64,000 bases of DNA from Streptomonospora nanhaiensis (GTDB lineage Bacteria; Actinomycetota; Actinomycetes; Streptosporangiales; Streptosporangiaceae). Positions 19,844 through 28,482 of this stretch are shown here, one piece after another (the first letter of the stretch is position 1; every line of letters starts with the position of its first letter). Location: the NCBI RefSeq assembly GCF_013410565.1, contig NZ_JACCFO010000001.1, forward strand, positions 2,604,001 through 2,668,000, written 5' to 3'. Under the pieces are notes generated by a model. The model did no database searches and was not told the origin of the DNA. It saw nothing but the letters and a program-made list of their open reading frames with translations. Position numbers and translations under genes: made by a program.

Positions 19844-20824
19844 TCAGCCCCAGTAGACGCCGAGCGCGATCAGCGCCAGCAGCGCCGCCGCGCAGAGCTG
19901 GAGCGGGCGGTCGCGCAGCGCGATCTCCTCGGGCTCCTCGCCGACCCCGCGGTCCACCAGCAGGTGGTAGCGCAGCACCACCGCGATGAACGGCACGATG
20001 CTCAGGCCGTGGACCACGCGGTGCGCGGTCTCGGTGGGGGTCTCCAGCGCCCACAGGCAGTAGGTGACGATCATGGCGGCCGAGGCCATGGTGCGCACCT
20101 GCGCCAGGTAGCTCAGACTGTAGCGGGCCAGGGTGTCGCGCGTGCGGGCCCCGCCGGGGGTGCGCAGCTCGGCCTCGCGCTTGCCGGTGACCACCAGCAG
20201 CGCGCCCAGGGACACCACGATGAGGAACCAGCTCGTCAGCGGCGCGCCGATGGCGGCGCCGCCGGCGACGGCGCGCAGCACGTGGCAGCCGGCCACCGCG
20301 ACCAGGTCCACCACGGTGACGTTCTTCAGCCCCAGCGTGTAGGCGCCGGTCAGCAGCAGGTAGCCGGTGAGCACGGCCAGCAGCGGCCAGTTGCCGGTGG
20401 CCAGGACCGCCGCCGGGACCGCCGCCACCAGCACCGCGCCCGCGGCGACGGCGGTGCGCACCGAGACCTCGCCGGCGGCCACGGGGCGGCGGCGCTTGTG
20501 CTCGTGCAGCCGGTCGCGCTCGGCGTCGCGGGCGTCGTTGAGCAGGTAGGTGCCGCTGGAGGCCGCGCAGAACAGGACGAACGCCGCACCGCTCCAGGCC
20601 AGCGCGCCGGGGTCGGTGAGCAGTCCCGCGGTGCCCGGCGCCGCGAAGACCAGCAGGTTCTTCAGCCACTGGCGGGGCCGGGCCGCGCGCAGCAGCGCGG
20701 GGGCGCGGCGCCCCGAGCGGGGCCGCGGGGCCGGGGCCAAAGCGGGCGCCGGCCCGGCCGCCGCGGCGGCCGGGTCCTGCGGCGCGGTGCGCTCCGCCTC
20801 GCCCATGCGGCCGGGGTCGGTCAC
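19844..20824 (-). CDS. ubiA: Decaprenyl-phosphate phosphoribosyltransferase (UbiA family)
   Basis: 326 residues with an Ala/Pro-rich N-terminus of ~40 residues and about nine membrane helices. The UbiA signature NDARDAERD followed by HEHKRRRPVAAG, and RPRQWLKNLLVFAAP at the start of the core, match 5-phospho-alpha-D-ribose 1-diphosphate:decaprenyl-phosphate phosphoribosyltransferase (Rv3806c type), not menaquinone or heme UbiA enzymes. It transfers phosphoribose from PRPP to decaprenyl phosphate, the first committed step to DPA. The DPPR phosphatase of the pathway is not adjacent. Four nt separate it from the upstream DUF3068 gene. Confidence 0.9.
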   Translation of the reverse strand: MTDPGRMGEAERTAPQDPAAAAAGPAPALAPAPRPRSGRRAPALLRAARPRQWLKNLLVFAAPGTAGLLTDPGALAWSGAAFVLFCAASSGTYLLNDARDAERDRLHEHKRRRPVAAGEVSVRTAVAAGAVLVAAVPAAVLATGNWPLLAVLTGYLLLTGAYTLGLKNVTVVDLVAVAGCHVLRAVAGGAAIGAPLTSWFLIVVSLGALLVVTGKREAELRTPGGARTRDTLARYSLSYLAQVRTMASAAMIVTYCLWALETPTETAHRVVHGLSIVPFIAVVLRYHLLVDRGVGEEPEEIALRDRPLQLCAAALLALIALGVYWG

Positions 20825-20828
20825 CCGG

Positions 20829-21752
20829 TCAGTACCGCTCGCGCCGGTCGCCGGTGCCGATCATCAGCACGCCGCCCAGCGCGACCAGGGCCACACCGGC
20901 GACGAGCAGCACGATGGGCAGGGTGGTGCGCAGCAGCGGCAGGACGGTCATGCCCTGGCGGGCGTTCTCGATGTTGTTCTCGATGGTCTGCTCATCCCAG
21001 ACCATCTCGCCGTCGAAGAGCACCAGCCGCTCCTCGCCGTCGACCACGACCGCGCGGTGCTGGTCCTCGCTGAGTCCGATGGGGGCGCCGGTGGTGGGCT
21101 CGATCCAGTAGGTGCGGGTGATGCTGTACATCTCGTCGCCGGTGACGTCGCCCTCCTGGTCCATGCCGAGCAGGTCGGCCGGCAGGGTGCGCTCGCCGAT
21201 CTTGACGTCCTCGATGACCTGCTCGAACCGGTAGGTCTCGACCCCGTTGACCTCCTCGACCCCCTCGAAGGTGATGGGGCGGGTCAGCCGGCTGGTGGTG
21301 TCGAAGAACTCGTAGTCGCGCTGCTCGGTGAGGAAGGGGAACTTGTAGATCTGGCCGCTCTGCTCGACCGCGTCGTCGTTGACCGAGGCGTCGCAGCAGT
21401 CCACGCCCTCGCCGGTGACCCGGTCGTGGCCGGCGCGGCGGTAGGTGGACTGGAAAGCGAAGTCGCGCTCGATGTCCTCGACCCAGGTGAACTGGTCCCA
21501 CACCGCGATGTCGTCGGAGCTGGCCGCCACGTCGCCGCGCACCGTGGTATAGGCCTCCACGGTGGCGTTCTCGATGGACTCCATCTCCTCGGCGTTGAAA
21601 TAGGTGACGCCCTCGCCGTGGTTCACGGTCCGGCTGTACTGGTCGAGCGGTGCCCGCATGAGGGATTCGGCCATCCAGTACCGCAGCATGGGGGCCAGGG
21701 CCAGGCAGAAGACCCCCAGTGCGATGCAGACGACCGCTACGGTACGGCGCAT
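20829..21752 (-). CDS. DUF3068 membrane-anchored protein (paralogue 1)
   Basis: 307 residues: N-terminal helix (VAVVCIALGVFCLALAPML), a large extracytoplasmic beta-rich domain with conserved GVDCCDASVNDD, RTYWIEPTTGAPIG and LVLFDGEMVWDEQTI, then a C-terminal helix (TTLPIVLLVAGVALVALGGVLMI). This two-anchor layout is DUF3068, which includes corynebacterial PorA-like annotations but has no settled function. First gene of the operon making the arabinose donor, so a role in envelope arabinan is a contextual inference. ATG at 21752 with AGGAGGG 4 nt upstream. A second paralogue lies at 28483-29604; both keep the adjacent Cys-Cys pair. Confidence 0.85.
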   Translation of the reverse strand: MRRTVAVVCIALGVFCLALAPMLRYWMAESLMRAPLDQYSRTVNHGEGVTYFNAEEMESIENATVEAYTTVRGDVAASSDDIAVWDQFTWVEDIERDFAFQSTYRRAGHDRVTGEGVDCCDASVNDDAVEQSGQIYKFPFLTEQRDYEFFDTTSRLTRPITFEGVEEVNGVETYRFEQVIEDVKIGERTLPADLLGMDQEGDVTGDEMYSITRTYWIEPTTGAPIGLSEDQHRAVVVDGEERLVLFDGEMVWDEQTIENNIENARQGMTVLPLLRTTLPIVLLVAGVALVALGGVLMIGTGDRRERY

Positions 21753-21793
21753 TAGCCCTCCTGGGCGACATGGGCGGAGCTGGATTTTCGGGT

Positions 21794-21823
21794 AGAGTAC
21801 CGCCCCATACTGGACAGAGTCAC
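21794..21823 (-). promoter_or_regulatory. Candidate promoter of the DPA operon
   Basis: On the minus strand GTGACT (21818-21823), an 18-nt spacer and TACTCT (21794-21799) resemble a sigma-70 promoter. The first gene starts about 42 nt downstream of the -10 box. An AT-rich tract (GAATATTTATAAC) lies just beyond, unusual for this genome. Confidence 0.45.
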
Positions 21824-22013
21824 CACGGCGTGGCTGAATATTTATAACCGGTTCTAGTCCGCACTCGCGGCCCGATACAGCGGCTCGGCAGTTTGAACCG
21901 GCACCCCCGAGAAGAACCCGTTGCACCGAACGGCCGTCGTCCCCTTCCCCTGCGCCCGCCCGCGGCCGCGGCCGGGCCGGGACCGCGGCACACCACACGG
22001 GAGGAGGCCGCCG

Positions 22014-23972
22014 GTGAGCGCGTCGCCCCAGGATCCACCCGCGCCCGCGGGCGCCGGCGGCGGCGCCGAGGGCGGTCGGCGCGCCCCCCGGGCCCCCCGG
22101 GTGCTGGACGGCGCCGACCCCGCCGCCGCGCAGGACCGCGCACCGGGGCCCCTCGCCGGCGCCGGCACCGGACTCCCCCAGGTACGCGGCCACATCGAGG
22201 CGCTGGACGGCGTACGGGCGCTGGCCGCGCTGATGGTGCTGGTCTTCCACGTGGCCATCGAGACCGGTGCCGCGCTGGCCCCCGGGGTGCTGGGCGCCCT
22301 GCTGGCCACCGGCGAACTGGGGGTGCCGCTGTTCTTCGCGCTGTCGGGGCTGCTGCTGTACCGCCCCTGGGCGCGCGCGGCGTTCGGCGACACCCCCGGC
22401 CCCCGGGTGCGCCCCTACCTGTGGCGGCGGGCGCTGCGCGTGCTGCCGGCCTACTGGCTGGTGGCGGTGGCCGCGCTGCTGCTGTGGTCGCGCGACCACC
22501 TCGACTCCGCCGCGGTGTGGGCGCAGGTCATGACCCTGACCTACGTCTTCGACACCGACCCCTGGTACGTGGGCACCGGCCCTTACGGGCTGGGGCAGAC
22601 CTGGAGCCTGTCGGTCGAGGTGACGTTCTACGCCCTGCTGCCGCTCATCGCCCTGCTGCTGACCCGCGCGGCGGTGCGCGGGCGGCCCGGCCCGGCCGTG
22701 CGCGGGCGGCGGCTGCTGGTGGGACTGGCGCTGCTCACCGCCGTGGCCGTGCTGGCGCTGCTGCCGCAGTACTATCCCGAGCCGCGCCCCTACATGTACG
22801 CCTGGCTGCCCCGCTGCCTGGGCATGTTCGCGGTGGGGATGGCGCTGGCGGTACTGGGCGAGTGGGCCTGGCGGGAGGGCGGCCGAGCGAGCGGAGCCAC
22901 CGGTGCCGACCGCACAGCCGACCCGAACCGGCGGCGCAGCGAGCAAGGCCGCCCCACCGCCGAAAACAGCACACGGGAGGGCGGCCGAGCGAGCGGAGCC
23001 ACCGGTGCCGACCGCACAGCCGACCCGAACCGGCGGCGCAGCGAGCAAGACCGCCCCACCGCCGAAAACAGCACACGGGAGGGCGGCCGAGCGAGCGGAG
23101 CCACCGGTGCCGACCGCACAGCCGACCCGAACCGGCGGCGCAGCGAGCAAGACCGCCCCACCGCCGAAAACCACACGCGGGAGGGCGGCCGAGCGAGCGG
23201 AGCCGCCGGTGCCGACCGCACAGCCGACCCGAACCGGCGGCGCAGCGAGCAAGACCGCCCCACCGCCGAAAACCACACGCGGGAGGGCGGCCGAGCGAGC
23301 GGAGCCGCCGGTGCCGACCGCACAGCCGACCCGAACCGGCGGCGCAGCGAGCAAGACCGCCCCACCGCCGAAAACCACACGCGGGAGGGCGGCCGAGCGA
23401 GCGGAGCCGCCGGTGCCGACCCCTCGGCCGACGGCCCCGTGCGGCAACTGTGCCGGACCCTGCCGCGCGCGGCCACCCTGTGCTGGCTGCTGGCCGGCGC
23501 CATGTACCTGCTCGCCGCCACGCCCGCCGCCGGGCCCCGGTTCGTCGGTGTCGACGGTTTCTGGATCTCCCTGGTGAGCATGGCGACGTCGATGGGGTTC
23601 GCGTTCTTCGTCATCGCGCCGGTGGCCCTGCGCCCGGCCCGGTCCGGGGGCCCGCCGCCGGTGCGGGCGGGCGGCGGCGCCTGGCTGGAGGTCCTGCTCG
23701 GCCACCGGGTGATGCGGTACCTGGGGCGGATCTCCTACGGGATCTTCCTGTGGCAGTTCGTCGTGCTCTACCTGTGGCGCGACTTCACCGGCCAGGAGAT
23801 CTTCACCGGGTCGTTCTGGCTGGACCTGGTGCCGGTGGCGGCGGGCACGGTGCTGCTGGCCGACCTCACCTACCGGTTCGTGGAGCGGCCGGCCCGGCGC
23901 TGGTACGGCGCGGCGGACGGGCGGCGCCGGGAGCGGTCGGCCGCCCGCCGCGCCCGGACCCCGGTCAACTGA
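22014..23972 (+). CDS. OafA-like membrane acyltransferase with internal 34-residue repeats
   Basis: 652 residues. After an ~60-residue Pro/Ala/Gly-rich N-terminus the family 3 acyltransferase core begins with IEALDGVRALAALMVLVFHV, containing the catalytic-type Arg and His; GVPLFFALSGLLLYRPW and the later RYLGRISYGIFLWQF are also diagnostic. Such proteins move acyl groups to extracytoplasmic glycans or lipids. Between two helices, residues 287-469 are five identical-length 34-residue repeats (R-E-G-G-R-A-S-G start) plus a partial sixth, highly charged and disordered; ordinary relatives lack this. GTG at 22014 preceded by GGAGGAGG, 6 nt. Neighbouring arabinan genes suggest, but do not prove, that the glycan modified is arabinan. 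Confidence 0.82.
   Translation: MSASPQDPPAPAGAGGGAEGGRRAPRAPRVLDGADPAAAQDRAPGPLAGAGTGLPQVRGHIEALDGVRALAALMVLVFHVAIETGAALAPGVLGALLATGELGVPLFFALSGLLLYRPWARAAFGDTPGPRVRPYLWRRALRVLPAYWLVAVAALLLWSRDHLDSAAVWAQVMTLTYVFDTDPWYVGTGPYGLGQTWSLSVEVTFYALLPLIALLLTRAAVRGRPGPAVRGRRLLVGLALLTAVAVLALLPQYYPEPRPYMYAWLPRCLGMFAVGMALAVLGEWAWREGGRASGATGADRTADPNRRRSEQGRPTAENSTREGGRASGATGADRTADPNRRRSEQDRPTAENSTREGGRASGATGADRTADPNRRRSEQDRPTAENHTREGGRASGAAGADRTADPNRRRSEQDRPTAENHTREGGRASGAAGADRTADPNRRRSEQDRPTAENHTREGGRASGAAGADPSADGPVRQLCRTLPRAATLCWLLAGAMYLLAATPAAGPRFVGVDGFWISLVSMATSMGFAFFVIAPVALRPARSGGPPPVRAGGGAWLEVLLGHRVMRYLGRISYGIFLWQFVVLYLWRDFTGQEIFTGSFWLDLVPVAAGTVLLADLTYRFVERPARRWYGAADGRRRERSAARRARTPVN
22872..23420 (+). 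repeat. 102-bp in-frame tandem repeat, 5.4 copies
   Basis: Units begin at 22872, 22974, 23076, 23178 and 23280; a 39-nt partial unit follows at 23382-23420. Each full unit is exactly 102 nt (34 codons). Copies 1-3 encode GATGAD and copies 4-6 GAAGAD; copies 1-2 end ENST and copies 3-5 ENHT; only copy 1 has EQGRP where the rest have EQDRP. The unit contains no stop in any forward frame. The gradient of differences along the array fits unequal crossing-over or slippage. Confidence 0.97.
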
Positions 23973-23989
23973 GGCGGGGCGGTCCGAAG

Positions 23990-26188
23990 TCAGCGGCCGC
24001 CCTCGCCGCCGTCTCCCCCGCGCCCTTCACCGCTGCCGTCCCCGCGGCCGCCGCCGTCGCCTTCGCCGTCGCGCTCGTCCTGCCGCGCCTCCTCCTGCGC
24101 GTCCTCCGACCAGGGGTCGCCCTCGGTGACCGGCTGCAGCTCACCGAAGGTCACCCACCGCATGCACAGCTCCTCCTCGTCGGTGTGCAGCACCAACTGG
24201 TCGCCCGCGCCGTCCAGCGGCAGGTACCAGACCCCGCCGTCGGGCGCGGCCGGCAGCCGCGTGGTCTCCCACCGGTCGCCCAGCACGGCGCCCACCTCGG
24301 TGGCCCGCTCGGAGGTGTAGGCGATGGACAGCACCAGCGTGGGGCCGCCCAGGGACTCCACCGGCCACATCACCTGGCCGCCGAAGGTGAGAACGCACTC
24401 CTCGTCCTCGGGCGGCCCGAAGAACGCGCTGCCCTCGACCGGCTCGCCCGGCACCAGGTAGCCGGCGTCGTTGAACACCAGCGCGGCGTTGGCGGCCTCG
24501 GGCTCGCGGATGCGCTCGGCCACCCCCGGCTCGGCCAGCGGGCTGAGCAGGTGGGAGGTGAGCCGGCGCGGCCCGTTCCACGGCAGCACGATGTCCTCGG
24601 GCACCGGGCGCGGGTAGATCCCGGCCTGGGCGGGGACGTCGCGGACCGACTGGCGGACGGTGTCGAGGTACCAGCGCACCCGGTCGCCCGACAGCGTGTC
24701 GGTGAAGGCGTGGGTGGAGTAGGCCCCGGCCGCCGTCATCGCCGCCGTGACCGCCACCGCCACCGCGCGGGCGGCGCGCCGGGGCGGGACCCACCGGCGC
24801 ACCGGCTCGGCCTCGTCGCGCGTGGGCAGGAACGCGAACGCCAGGCACAGGACGAACACGAGCGCGGCGTCGGCGACGTAGCGGGGGTCGTAGCCCACCA
24901 GCGACTCGTAGCGGCCGCGCGCGATGGCGGTGGGGATAAGGTCGACCACCACCAGGTACCCGGCCAGCAGCGCCCACGCCCGCCAGGCCCGGCGCCGGGT
25001 CAGCAGGCCGGCCGCCGCGACGAGCAGCAGCACCGCCCAGGCCGCCGCCACCGCCCACGCCGGGGGGTCGAGCAGCCCGCCGGCGGGGGTCACCGGCCCC
25101 CACTGGCCGGGGCCGCCCACCGCGCCGACCGGGAAGGTCTCGCCCAGCAGGCCGCGCGCCATGTCGGCGACCGCCTCGGCGCGCGGCACGCCCGCGCCCT
25201 CCCCCTCGGCGGTGTCCTGGCGCGACAGGTAGACCAGGCCGTAGCCCGCCGACAGCAGCGCCATGCCCACCCAGAACGGCAGGTCGCGGTCGGCGGTGCG
25301 CCACAGCACGCGCGGCAGCCGGCCGGGCACCAGGAACGCGGCGGCGAACGCGAACAGCAGCGGCGGGAGGAACACCGCCTTGACCGAGAACGCCATGCCC
25401 AGCAGCACCGCGCCGGCGGTCAGCCAGCCGTAGCGGACCTCGCCGGTGCGCAGGTAGCGCACCAGCCACAGCAGGGCCAGGGCGATGGCCAGCTGGAACG
25501 GCACGGCGTTGAGCGCGGCCGACCACCACGCCAGCACGGGCACGGTCAGCGGCGCGAAGCAGTAGAGCGCCAGGGGCGCGACGATCGCCCAGCGCCGCCC
25601 GAACACCACCCACAGCAGGCGGAACACGGCCACGGCCGCGCCCGCCTGGCACGCCAGCATCACGCCGGAGGCGCCGGCCCAGCTGTAGGGTGCGATCGCG
25701 GCCTGGATGTAGGCCAGCAGCATCGCACCGGGCATGAGGTGGCCCTTGTGCAGGTCGGTGAGGTAGTCGACGGTGAGGTCGGTGGCGGCGGCGTTGCCGA
25801 TGAAGAGGAAGTCGTCCTCGATGAAGTAGGCGGCGCCCAGCACGTGGATCTTCAGCGCGACCGAGCCGAGGATCAGCGCGGCGCCGACCAGGACGACCGG
25901 GTCGCGCAGGCCCCGGTTGAGCAGGGCGGCCCAGGCGGCGGCGCGGCCCGGCCGCCCGGTGTCCCGCGGCTCGGGCTCGGCGGGGTCGGCGGGCTCCGCG
26001 GTGCCGTTTGGGGCGGTGCCCCCGGCGGGGCCGCCGCCCGCCTCGGCCTGCGCGCGCCCGGGGTCGGGGAGGGAACCGGGGGCGGAGTCGGGGCCGGTGC
26101 CGGGCGAGGTGGTCTCAGCGGGGCGCCCCGCGGGGTCCTCGGCCGGGTCCGTGCGCGGACTCCCGGCGGGGGTGTCGGCGTCGTGCAT
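23990..26188 (-). CDS. Large polytopic membrane protein, GT-C-like
   Basis: 732 residues: ~85-residue disordered N-terminus, then 10-12 membrane helices with an acidic first loop (YFIEDDFLFIGN), and a soluble C-terminal domain of ~210 residues ending in a Gly/Asp/Glu/Arg low-complexity tail. An acidic pair in the first extracytoplasmic loop and this topology resemble GT-C glycosyltransferases using polyprenyl-phosphate sugars, but no family motif is decisive. ATG at 26188 with GGAG upstream. It converges on the acyltransferase with a 17-nt gap and diverges from the methyltransferase pair. Could equally be an unknown membrane protein. Confidence 0.6.
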   Translation of the reverse strand: MHDADTPAGSPRTDPAEDPAGRPAETTSPGTGPDSAPGSLPDPGRAQAEAGGGPAGGTAPNGTAEPADPAEPEPRDTGRPGRAAAWAALLNRGLRDPVVLVGAALILGSVALKIHVLGAAYFIEDDFLFIGNAAATDLTVDYLTDLHKGHLMPGAMLLAYIQAAIAPYSWAGASGVMLACQAGAAVAVFRLLWVVFGRRWAIVAPLALYCFAPLTVPVLAWWSAALNAVPFQLAIALALLWLVRYLRTGEVRYGWLTAGAVLLGMAFSVKAVFLPPLLFAFAAAFLVPGRLPRVLWRTADRDLPFWVGMALLSAGYGLVYLSRQDTAEGEGAGVPRAEAVADMARGLLGETFPVGAVGGPGQWGPVTPAGGLLDPPAWAVAAAWAVLLLVAAAGLLTRRRAWRAWALLAGYLVVVDLIPTAIARGRYESLVGYDPRYVADAALVFVLCLAFAFLPTRDEAEPVRRWVPPRRAARAVAVAVTAAMTAAGAYSTHAFTDTLSGDRVRWYLDTVRQSVRDVPAQAGIYPRPVPEDIVLPWNGPRRLTSHLLSPLAEPGVAERIREPEAANAALVFNDAGYLVPGEPVEGSAFFGPPEDEECVLTFGGQVMWPVESLGGPTLVLSIAYTSERATEVGAVLGDRWETTRLPAAPDGGVWYLPLDGAGDQLVLHTDEEELCMRWVTFGELQPVTEGDPWSEDAQEEARQDERDGEGDGGGRGDGSGEGRGGDGGEGGR

Positions 26189-26221
26189 ACCGCTCCATTC
26201 CCAGGTGTGGTATCCGGCCGG

Positions 26222-26252
26222 TTGACGCCCCCCTGTACGCGGGTGTCAGAAT
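26222..26252 (+). promoter_or_regulatory. Candidate promoter for the methyltransferase pair
   Basis: TTGACG (26222-26227), a 19-nt spacer and CAGAAT (26247-26252) lie about 115 nt before the first methyltransferase start, in the 177-bp divergent intergenic region. Spacing is long; fit by eye only. Confidence 0.35.
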
Positions 26253-26365
26253 ACAACACGTTCCACATCATCCGGGGTGCGCTGCCGCAATGCCATTACA
26301 GCAGCGTGACCGTCAACGAGAACCCGGTTCAGTCCGGTTCTCCCGCACCGCCGAGGAGACACGGT

Positions 26366-27109
26366 TTGGGGCTGGATGAGGTCCGCGCCGACTGGACCCG
26401 CCTGGGGGCGGCCGAACCGCTGTGGGCGGTGTGCGTCGACCCCGCCAAGCGCGGCGGCGGGTGGGACGACGACGAGTTCCTGGCCTCGGGCCGGCGCGAG
26501 ATCGACGCCGCGCTGGGGCGGCTGGCCGACCTCGGCCTGCGGCCGGGCACCGGGCGCGCGCTCGACTTCGGCTGCGGCGCGGGCCGGCTGTCCAACGCGC
26601 TGGCCGCGCACTTCGACGCGGTGGTGGGGGTGGACATCTCACCGCCCATGCTGGCCGAGGCCCGGCGGCTGGACCGCAGCGGGGGCCGGATCGAGTTCCG
26701 GCTCAACGACCGCCCCGACCTGGCCGGCCTCCCCGACGCCTCCTTCGACCTCGTCTACACCGACCTGGTCCTGCAGCACCTGCCGCCGCCCCTGGCCGAG
26801 GGCTACCTGCGCGAGTTCACCCGGGTGGTGCGGCCCGGCGGGGCCATGGTGATCGGCGTGCCCGACCGCGAGCGCCCCACGTTCAAGGGCCTGGTGTTCC
26901 GCCACGCCCCCTGGCCGCTGATCCGGCTGGCCCAGCGCGTGCTGCTGGGCTACCCGGCGCCGATGCGGATGCACCCGGTGCCCGCCGCGCGCCTGGCCGC
27001 GGTCCTGGCCGAGGGCGGCGCCCGGGTGGCCGCCAGCGAGGAGTACTGGGGCGGCGACCACTGGCACCACCTGCGCCACTACGTCGCGGTGCCCGAGGAG
27101 GCCCGGTGA
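26366..27109 (+). CDS. Class I SAM-dependent methyltransferase
   Basis: 247 residues. Motif I ALDFGCGAGRLSNAL, acidic loop VVGVDISPPML, motif post-I FDLVYTDLVLQHLP and motif III VVRPGGAMVIGVPD. The fold is a Methyltransf_11/25 type; the acceptor is unknown. The start is probably TTG at 26366: GAGGAG lies 7 nt before it, whereas the in-frame GTG at 26306 has no ribosome site. Its TGA overlaps the next start (GTGA), so the two methyltransferases are translationally coupled and may act on the same product. Confidence 0.82.
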   Translation: MGLDEVRADWTRLGAAEPLWAVCVDPAKRGGGWDDDEFLASGRREIDAALGRLADLGLRPGTGRALDFGCGAGRLSNALAAHFDAVVGVDISPPMLAEARRLDRSGGRIEFRLNDRPDLAGLPDASFDLVYTDLVLQHLPPPLAEGYLREFTRVVRPGGAMVIGVPDRERPTFKGLVFRHAPWPLIRLAQRVLLGYPAPMRMHPVPAARLAAVLAEGGARVAASEEYWGGDHWHHLRHYVAVPEEAR

Positions 27110-27897
27110 CCGGCGGCGCGCCCGAGCGGGCGCGGGAGGCCGGCGGCGCCGGGGCGCCCGCGCCCTTCCGCGCGACGCTGGGCCGGTCGGTGGCGCTGTT
27201 CTCGGCGTTCCGCAAGGAGCAGACCGACCCCGACCACTTCTACGGCACGCTGGCCCGCGACACCGTGGCCCAACTGCGCTCCTACACCCCGCTGGAGGGC
27301 GCGGTGGTGGTGGACGTGGGCGGGGGCCCCGGCTACTTCGCCGACGAGCTGCGCGCGGCGGGCGCCCGGTGCGTGTGCGTGGACGCCGACCCCACCGAGC
27401 TGCGGCTGCGCGACGGCGAACTGCCCGACACCGCCGTGCTGGGCAGCGCCCTGGCGCTGCCGGTGCGCACCGGGTCGGTGGACGTCTGCTTCTCCTCCAA
27501 CGTCCTGGAGCACGTGCCCGACCCGCCCGCCATGGCCGCCGAGATGGTGCGCGCCACCCGCCCCGGCGGGCTGGTGTACCTGTCCTACACCCTGTGGCTG
27601 TCGCCGTGGGGCGGCCATGAGACCTCGCCGTGGCACTACCTGGGCGGCCGCTACGCGGCGCGGCGGTTCGCCCGCCGCACCGGGCGGCGGCCCAAGAACG
27701 ACTTCGGGCGCACCATGTTCGCGGTGTCGGCGGCGGAGATGATCGCCTGGACCCGCCGGCGCGCCGACGTCGAGGTGGTGGACATCGTGCCGCGCTACCT
27801 GCCCCGGTGGGCCCACCCGGTGGTGCGCGTGCCGGTGCTCCGCGAGTTCGTCACCTGGAACCTGCTGCTGGTGCTGCGCAAGCGCCCGGCCGGCTGA
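27106..27897 (+). CDS. Class I SAM-dependent methyltransferase, second of a coupled pair
   Basis: 263 residues. Motif I VVVDVGGGPGYFADEL, VCVDADPTELRLRDG, CFSSNVLEHVPDPPAMAAEMVRATRPGG; the segment GGHETSPWHYLGGRYA is typical of a group of actinobacterial methyltransferases near cell-wall glycan loci. GTG start in a 4-nt overlap with the upstream gene. Substrate unknown; adjacency to arabinan genes hints at sugar or lipid-linked sugar methylation, as inference only. Confidence 0.85.
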   Translation: MTGGAPERAREAGGAGAPAPFRATLGRSVALFSAFRKEQTDPDHFYGTLARDTVAQLRSYTPLEGAVVVDVGGGPGYFADELRAAGARCVCVDADPTELRLRDGELPDTAVLGSALALPVRTGSVDVCFSSNVLEHVPDPPAMAAEMVRATRPGGLVYLSYTLWLSPWGGHETSPWHYLGGRYAARRFARRTGRRPKNDFGRTMFAVSAAEMIAWTRRRADVEVVDIVPRYLPRWAHPVVRVPVLREFVTWNLLLVLRKRPAG

Positions 27898-27937
27898 GCC
27901 GGGCGGCACCCCCGCCCGCTCCGGTGCCGACGCCGGC

Positions 27938-28360
27938 TCACCCGGCGGCGCGCGTGCCGTCGGGGCGGTCGGGGTCGACGTTCCAACTGGCCACCGTGCG
28001 CGGGTGGATGCGGATGACCTCGCGGGCGAAGGACTCCGGCCGCAGCGGCGGCTCGTCCAGGGTGAGCGTCTCGGCCCGGCCGCGCACCTCCACCCTTCGG
28101 CCCCGGCCCCGGGCCGGGCGCGGCGCGCCGGAGGCGGGCGCGGTGTCGTCCACCACCAGCGCCACCTCGCGGTCGGGCCGCTCGCGCACGTTGCGGTACT
28201 CCGCGCCGGCCGTGATGTCGGGGCCGCCGATGTCGATGGTGCCGTCCTCGTTGAGCCGGAACGCCACCGGGCGGACCTGCGCGCCGCGCCGGCCGACGGT
28301 GGCCAGGCGGCCCACGAGCTGGGTGGCCAGGTAGTCGATCTCGGGTTCGGTGAAGCACAC
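27938..28360 (-). CDS. PPOX-class flavin/F420-dependent oxidoreductase family protein
   Basis: 140 residues of the split-barrel fold: FTEPEIDYLATQLVGRLATVGRRGAQVRPVAFRLNEDGTIDIGG, then YRNVRERPDREVALVVDD and a C-terminal RIHPRTVASWNVDP. The ITAGAEYRNVRERP cluster is characteristic of actinobacterial PPOX-class F420-dependent enzymes. GTG at 28360 has AGGAGGT 8 nt upstream. It sits between the methyltransferase pair (convergent) and the DUF3068 gene upstream on the same strand, 122 nt away. Substrate unknown. Confidence 0.8.
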   Translation of the reverse strand: MCFTEPEIDYLATQLVGRLATVGRRGAQVRPVAFRLNEDGTIDIGGPDITAGAEYRNVRERPDREVALVVDDTAPASGAPRPARGRGRRVEVRGRAETLTLDEPPLRPESFAREVIRIHPRTVASWNVDPDRPDGTRAAG

Positions 28361-28482
28361 GGCGCGGACCTCCTCGCGGTCAACGGCCCGACGCGGGCCG
28401 GGAGGCATACCGTAGGAACTCAACCGCACTTGAGGTCAACCGCAGGGCCGCGCACCGCCCCCGCCCGCCACCGCCCCGCCGG

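Noticed and set aside
22872-23420. CRISPR array
   Set aside because: Units are contiguous at exactly 102 bp with no spacers, are in frame with a membrane protein and have no cas genes nearby.
20829-23705. Fusion of the DUF3068 protein with a long N-terminal repeat domain read on the minus strand
   Set aside because: The frame is open only because the repeat lacks stops; a strong ribosome site and a membrane signal place the real start at 21752.
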